From Beijerinckiaceae bacterium (GTDB lineage: Bacteria; Pseudomonadota; Alphaproteobacteria; Rhizobiales; Beijerinckiaceae), in NCBI GenBank assembly GCA_947454485.1, contig CANGJJ010000014.1:1-61556 (forward strand): DNA of 61,556 nt, in the 5' to 3' direction. Positions 58,546 through 61,556 of the stretch are shown here, piece by piece. The translations under genes were made by a program, and so were the position numbers. The notes beneath the pieces were generated by a model. That model searched no databases, had not been told where the DNA came from, and saw only the letters and a program-made list of their open reading frames with translations. The stretch's first letter is position 1; each line of letters begins with the position of its first letter.

Positions 58546-59415
58546 ATGACCCTCACGATTCCCAAGCGCAAAGCCACCTATGCTCGTCACTATTGCGAAG
58601 CACCGCAAAAGACCGAGGCCAATGGCACCCGACATTGGATCACACGCGCCGCCAATTTCGTCACAGTTGTGAGTGAGGTTGTTGCGGGTACCGTCATGGA
58701 GCGCACAGCGCAGAGCGACGAATATATGATCTTTGTCGTCAGCGGCGCAGCTGTCATGGAAGCTGCCAATACCAAGCTTGAGGCTGGCCCTGAGACCTTG
58801 CTCATCGTTCCTCCCGGCCCGAGCAAACTCACGGTGACGCAGGGTGGCCAAATCATCAGCGTCTTTTCCAACAAAGCCAGTGATCTTCTGAATGCGGCCA
58901 GCAATGCGTCTGTCTATGCAGATGGTGCGCCCGAAATCACGCCCATTACAGCGTGGCCCGATCCTGTGGGGGGCTTCAAACTGCGCGCTTACAAAATGGC
59001 AGATGTCACCAGCCCTGATCCAAGCCCGCTGAAGATGCGCTTGTTCCGCTCGACCAATCTCATGATCAATATTTTCGAACCTTGGAAAAACCGCCGCGAC
59101 CCGGCCAAGCTCAGCCCCCATTGGCATGATGATTTCGAGCAGATGTCGCTCGGCCTCAAAGGCTCCTTTGTGCATCACATGCGCTATCCTTGGGGGCCTG
59201 ACATGACGCAGTGGATTGAGGACGAACATGCGGTCTATGACGCAAGCCCCTCTATCCTTGTCATTCCTGCTGGCGTCATTCACACGACACAGGATACGGG
59301 CGAAGGCACGACATGGCTCGTGGATATTTTCGGCCCTCCGCGCATGGATTTCTCATCCAAGCCCGGCTTTGTGCTGAACGAAAAAGACTATCCCATGCCT
59401 GCGGCCCAACAATAA
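58546..59415 (+). CDS. Two-domain cupin protein of unknown function
   Basis: Bicupin of 289 residues. The C-terminal barrel has a full metal site pattern: PHWHDDFEQMSLGLKGSFVHH (His, His, Glu) with a later His in IPAGVIHTTQDT. The N-terminal barrel (VSEVVAGTVMERTAQSDEYMIFVVSGAA) lacks His ligands and seems degenerate. It may be an isomerase or dioxygenase acting on the aldolase substrate or product. AGGAGCGCATC is its ribosome site. Cotranscribed. Confidence 0.85.
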   Translation: MTLTIPKRKATYARHYCEAPQKTEANGTRHWITRAANFVTVVSEVVAGTVMERTAQSDEYMIFVVSGAAVMEAANTKLEAGPETLLIVPPGPSKLTVTQGGQIISVFSNKASDLLNAASNASVYADGAPEITPITAWPDPVGGFKLRAYKMADVTSPDPSPLKMRLFRSTNLMINIFEPWKNRRDPAKLSPHWHDDFEQMSLGLKGSFVHHMRYPWGPDMTQWIEDEHAVYDASPSILVIPAGVIHTTQDTGEGTTWLVDIFGPPRMDFSSKPGFVLNEKDYPMPAAQQ

Positions 59416-59425
59416 GGACAAGGCG

Positions 59426-60367
59426 ATGACGAACACGACCCAAGACCTCGACGCCCGCATCGCGCGCATCCTTGTGGGCGCCATCGACCCGCATGTTCAT
59501 TCGGGCCCCTCGATCGCGCCCCGCGCGATTGATCATCTCGAACTCGCGCAGCAATATTCAGGTGCAAAATTCGCGGCCGCAATCACCAAAGATCATGACT
59601 ATAGCGGCGTGATGACCGCGACCATGATCGGCCATCATCACCCCGATCTCGTCACGCGCATTTATTCCAGCATTGTGCTCAACAATGTAATCGGCGGCTT
59701 CAACCCCTATGCGGTGGAACATACTGCTGCCATGGGTGGCAAAATCGTCTTCTTGCCGACGCTGGCTGCAGAAAACCATCTGCGCTGGGAAAAGACATCG
59801 GGCTGGGTCCATCCCGCTTCAACCCAAAAGATCCGCCCCGCGCGTGGCATCCCTGTGCTCGATGCTAACAAGAATGTCCTCGATGAGGTCAAGGAAGTGC
59901 TCGACATTGTCGCCAAGAATGACATGGCGCTGGCCAGCGGTCATTTGCATGTGAGCGAGACATGGAAGATCTTCGAAGAGGCGAAGAAGCGCGGCGTCAA
60001 ACGTCTCATCTTCACCCATCCCGAAGAGATCGTCGAAGCCAGCCTCAATGATGTGCGCGGCATCGCCTCCATGGGCGCTTATGTCGAACATTCGCTCTGC
60101 ATGTTCCTCGAAGGCTCGAAGTTCAAAGTGGCCGATGGTGAGATGCTGCGCAAACATATCGAAGCGGCGGGCGTCGATAAGACCATCCTGTGCTCAGACC
60201 TCGGCCAGACGGGCATCTTCACCCCGCTGGAAGGCTTCCAGCTCGGCGTGAAACTATGTCTCGAGCTGGGCTATAGTGATGACGAGACCCATGCCATGGT
60301 CTCCGCCAATGCGGCCAAAGCCTTCGATCTTGAAGCCGATGTGGCCCGCGTGAAAGCCATGGGTTGA
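59426..60367 (+). CDS. DUF6282 family metal-dependent hydrolase
   Basis: Protein of 313 residues with an amidohydrolase-like barrel: DPHVHSGPS (first two His ligands), ITKDHDYSG, ASGHLHVSE (third His), LIFTHPEE (fourth His) and CSDLGQTG (Asp) in the order expected for a metal-binding amidohydrolase fold. The family DUF6282 is uncharacterised as far as I know; a lactone, amide or decarboxylation reaction are all possible. AAGGA precedes the ATG. Last gene of the operon. Confidence 0.85.
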   Translation: MTNTTQDLDARIARILVGAIDPHVHSGPSIAPRAIDHLELAQQYSGAKFAAAITKDHDYSGVMTATMIGHHHPDLVTRIYSSIVLNNVIGGFNPYAVEHTAAMGGKIVFLPTLAAENHLRWEKTSGWVHPASTQKIRPARGIPVLDANKNVLDEVKEVLDIVAKNDMALASGHLHVSETWKIFEEAKKRGVKRLIFTHPEEIVEASLNDVRGIASMGAYVEHSLCMFLEGSKFKVADGEMLRKHIEAAGVDKTILCSDLGQTGIFTPLEGFQLGVKLCLELGYSDDETHAMVSANAAKAFDLEADVARVKAMG

Positions 60368-60401
60368 GGCAAAAGCCTCAACCTCTCCCCTCATTCAGGG
60401 G
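60364..60401 (+). terminator. Tandem hairpins at the operon end
   Basis: TTGAGGC-AAAA-GCCTCAA (60364-60381) overlaps the stop codon, and CCCCT-CATTC-AGGGG (60387-60401) follows. Both are perfect but no T-run follows, so they may protect the 3' end or terminate with Rho. Confidence 0.4.
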
Positions 60402-60587
60402 ACTGCGCCCAAGGGTTCAGACATTACGACCGTGATACGGCTCGCCATCCACAGGCTGGGGGCCGGTTGTCAGCGCAGCTCTGCCTAAAAATGGGTTGCC
60501 TTTGCGGCACCTTTCTAGGTAGGTCTCTGGGGCTCCGCGCGGAGCTGGCGGCTCGTTGCGCCCGCCATAAAAGTCAGGGAGGCCTGA

Positions 60588-61481
60588 ATGGCTGCGATAC
60601 CTCGAATGGTCGATCTTTCGCAACAGCCACAGATCACCGCTTTTTTCGAAGAGACCACCAACACCGTCTCTTATGTCGTGCGCGATCCTGCCTCTTCATC
60701 CTGCGCCTTGATCGATGCGGTGATGGATATCGACTATGCCGCCGGGCGTATCGCCTATACATCCGCCGACAAAATGATCGCTTTTGTGAAAGACCAAGGC
60801 CTCAAGGTTGAGTGGCTGATTGAGACGCATGTCCATGCGGATCATCTGTCAGCAGCTCCCTATATTCAGCGGATCTGCGGCGGCCAGATCGGCATTGGCG
60901 AACATATCACTATTGTGCAGGAGACCTTCGGCAAGGTCTTTAACGAGGGCACAGAGTTCCAGCGCGATGGCAGCCAGTTCGACCATCTCTTCAAAGATGG
61001 CGACGAATATCAGATCGGCGCGCTGAAGGCCTTTGCCATGCATACACCCGGACACACGCCCGCCTGTATGACCCATGTCATCGGCGATGCCGCCTTTGTG
61101 GGCGACACTTTGTTCATGCCTGATGGTGGATCAGCCCGCGCGGATTTCCCCGGCGGCGATTCACGCATTCTCTATCGCTCCATTCGCAAAGTCCTATCCC
61201 TGCCTGAGCGGATGCGTTTGTTCATGTGCCATGACTATGGCCCCAATGGTCGCGAAATCCGTTGGGAGACCACGGTGGCTGAACAGCGCGCGCATAATAT
61301 CCATGTGCGCGACGGGATCAGCGAAGACGAATTTGTCGCCATGCGCGAGGCGCGCGACAAAACGCTGGATATGCCGCGCCTCATCATTCCCTCGCTGCAG
61401 GTGAATATGAAAGCCGGCGAATTGCCAGCGCCGGACCCATCCGGCAAGCGCTTCCTTAAAGTACCGCTCAACGTTCTGTGA
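60588..61481 (+). CDS. MBL-fold hydrolase, persulfide dioxygenase-like
   Basis: Metallo-beta-lactamase-fold protein of 297 residues. The ligands are H81-V-H83-A-D85-H86, the later TPGHTPAC His, GDTLF Asp and the CHDYG His. The pattern and size resemble ETHE1/Blh persulfide dioxygenases, which oxidise glutathione persulfide to sulfite in sulfide detoxification; some members of the group are lactonases. GGGAGG lies six bases before the ATG. A probable sulfur-transferase gene starts 35 bases downstream. Confidence 0.88.
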   Translation: MAAIPRMVDLSQQPQITAFFEETTNTVSYVVRDPASSSCALIDAVMDIDYAAGRIAYTSADKMIAFVKDQGLKVEWLIETHVHADHLSAAPYIQRICGGQIGIGEHITIVQETFGKVFNEGTEFQRDGSQFDHLFKDGDEYQIGALKAFAMHTPGHTPACMTHVIGDAAFVGDTLFMPDGGSARADFPGGDSRILYRSIRKVLSLPERMRLFMCHDYGPNGREIRWETTVAEQRAHNIHVRDGISEDEFVAMREARDKTLDMPRLIIPSLQVNMKAGELPAPDPSGKRFLKVPLNVL

Positions 61482-61516
61482 TTTAGCACCACGAAAACCT
61501 TTGGGAGATTTTTTCA

Positions 61517-61556
61517 TGCAAGCCAAGTCGATCAATGCAGACATCGCCGTCGCTGA
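61517..61556 (+). CDS. Start of a gene, possibly DUF442/TIGR01244 sulfurtransferase-like
   Basis: An ATG with GGGAG eight bases upstream opens a frame (MQAKSINADIAVA) that runs off the window. The opening resembles the TIGR01244/DUF442 proteins that accompany Blh-type persulfide dioxygenases. With 13 codons, the assignment rests mainly on context. Confidence 0.5.

Noticed and set aside
60417-60623. 68-codon minus-strand frame between DUF6282 and MBL genes
   Set aside because: It would begin inside the MBL gene, has no ribosome site and has a low-complexity Pro/Arg/Gly composition; kept only as an observation.
1-61556. CRISPR arrays, insertion sequences, tRNA or rRNA genes
   Set aside because: No regularly spaced repeats, transposase motifs, tRNA cloverleaf patterns or rRNA segments were seen on either strand.

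Overview
The window is a gene-dense, GC-rich chromosomal segment from an alphaproteobacterium, most likely a member of the Hyphomicrobiales (Rhizobiales). Pointers are a class II B12-dependent ribonucleotide reductase, an Aap-type general amino-acid ABC transporter in the order J-Q-M-P, the heme A synthase/DUF2842 pair, a GT39-PAP2-GT2-LAB_N envelope operon, several Bug-type orphan binding proteins and two perfect FixK/FNR boxes. I see no rRNA, tRNA, insertion sequence, phage gene or CRISPR array. The species cannot be fixed from the sequence alone.

Layout. 0-2.4 kb: 3' part of nrdJ with a clean terminator. 2.4-3.2 kb: an A+T-richer orphan gene and a strongly structured non-coding stretch. 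3.2-9.5 kb (minus strand): AEC exporter, orphan Bug receptor, aapJQMP. 9.6-14.4 kb: cystathionine beta-lyase on plus, then a minus-strand four-gene envelope glycolipid operon (GT39, PAP2 phosphatase, GT2, LAB_N). 14.5-19 kb: an unassigned catabolic group (two alpha/beta hydrolases, a flavin-dependent acyl-CoA-dehydrogenase-fold enzyme, a cupin and a PanB-like aldolase with altered active-site residues). 19-20.2 kb: two divergent type II toxin-antitoxin pairs. 20.2-26.2 kb: a dihydroxyphthalate-decarboxylase-like protein, thioesterase, CoA-binding protein, dienelactone-hydrolase-like protein, FMN glutamate-synthase-like protein and metY. 26.2-29.9 kb: a third toxin-antitoxin pair, an overlooked 36-residue membrane protein, ligAB and ctaA; the small gene and ligAB each carry a perfect TTGAT-N4-ATCAA box. 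29.8-31.8 kb: Wzz/pseudokinase and DUF423. 32-36.4 kb: RND efflux pump. 37-43.5 kb: AsmA, a polyamine-type ABC transporter lacking its receptor, folD, an aldose epimerase. 43.5-53 kb: Tat-type hydrolase, FMN reductase, two tandem paralogous Fe-type receptors, a VOC dioxygenase, a thermonuclease, two Bug receptors, a DHOD-like flavoenzyme and an IclR regulator. 53-60.4 kb: a branched-chain-type ABC transporter fused into one operon with an HpaI aldolase, a bicupin and a DUF6282 hydrolase. The end holds a persulfide-dioxygenase-like MBL protein and the first codons of its partner.

The best candidate for an undescribed system is the divergent IclR regulon at about 49.1-60.4 kb. The IclR/receptor intergenic region holds two inverted copies of one 17-bp operator (GTTCGC-N4-GCGAAAC), one in front of each arm. 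One arm would bring in a carboxylated substrate and the operon encodes a class II aldolase, a two-domain cupin and a metal-dependent DUF6282 hydrolase, a combination I cannot match to a known pathway. Second is the oxygen-linked cluster at 27-29.6 kb (FixK boxes, tiny membrane protein, O2-dependent LigAB, heme A synthase). Third is the 14.5-19 kb group with atypical catalytic residues.

The start codons given are choices made from ribosome-binding sites, overlaps and family N-termini; functions come from recognising motifs by eye, not from searches.
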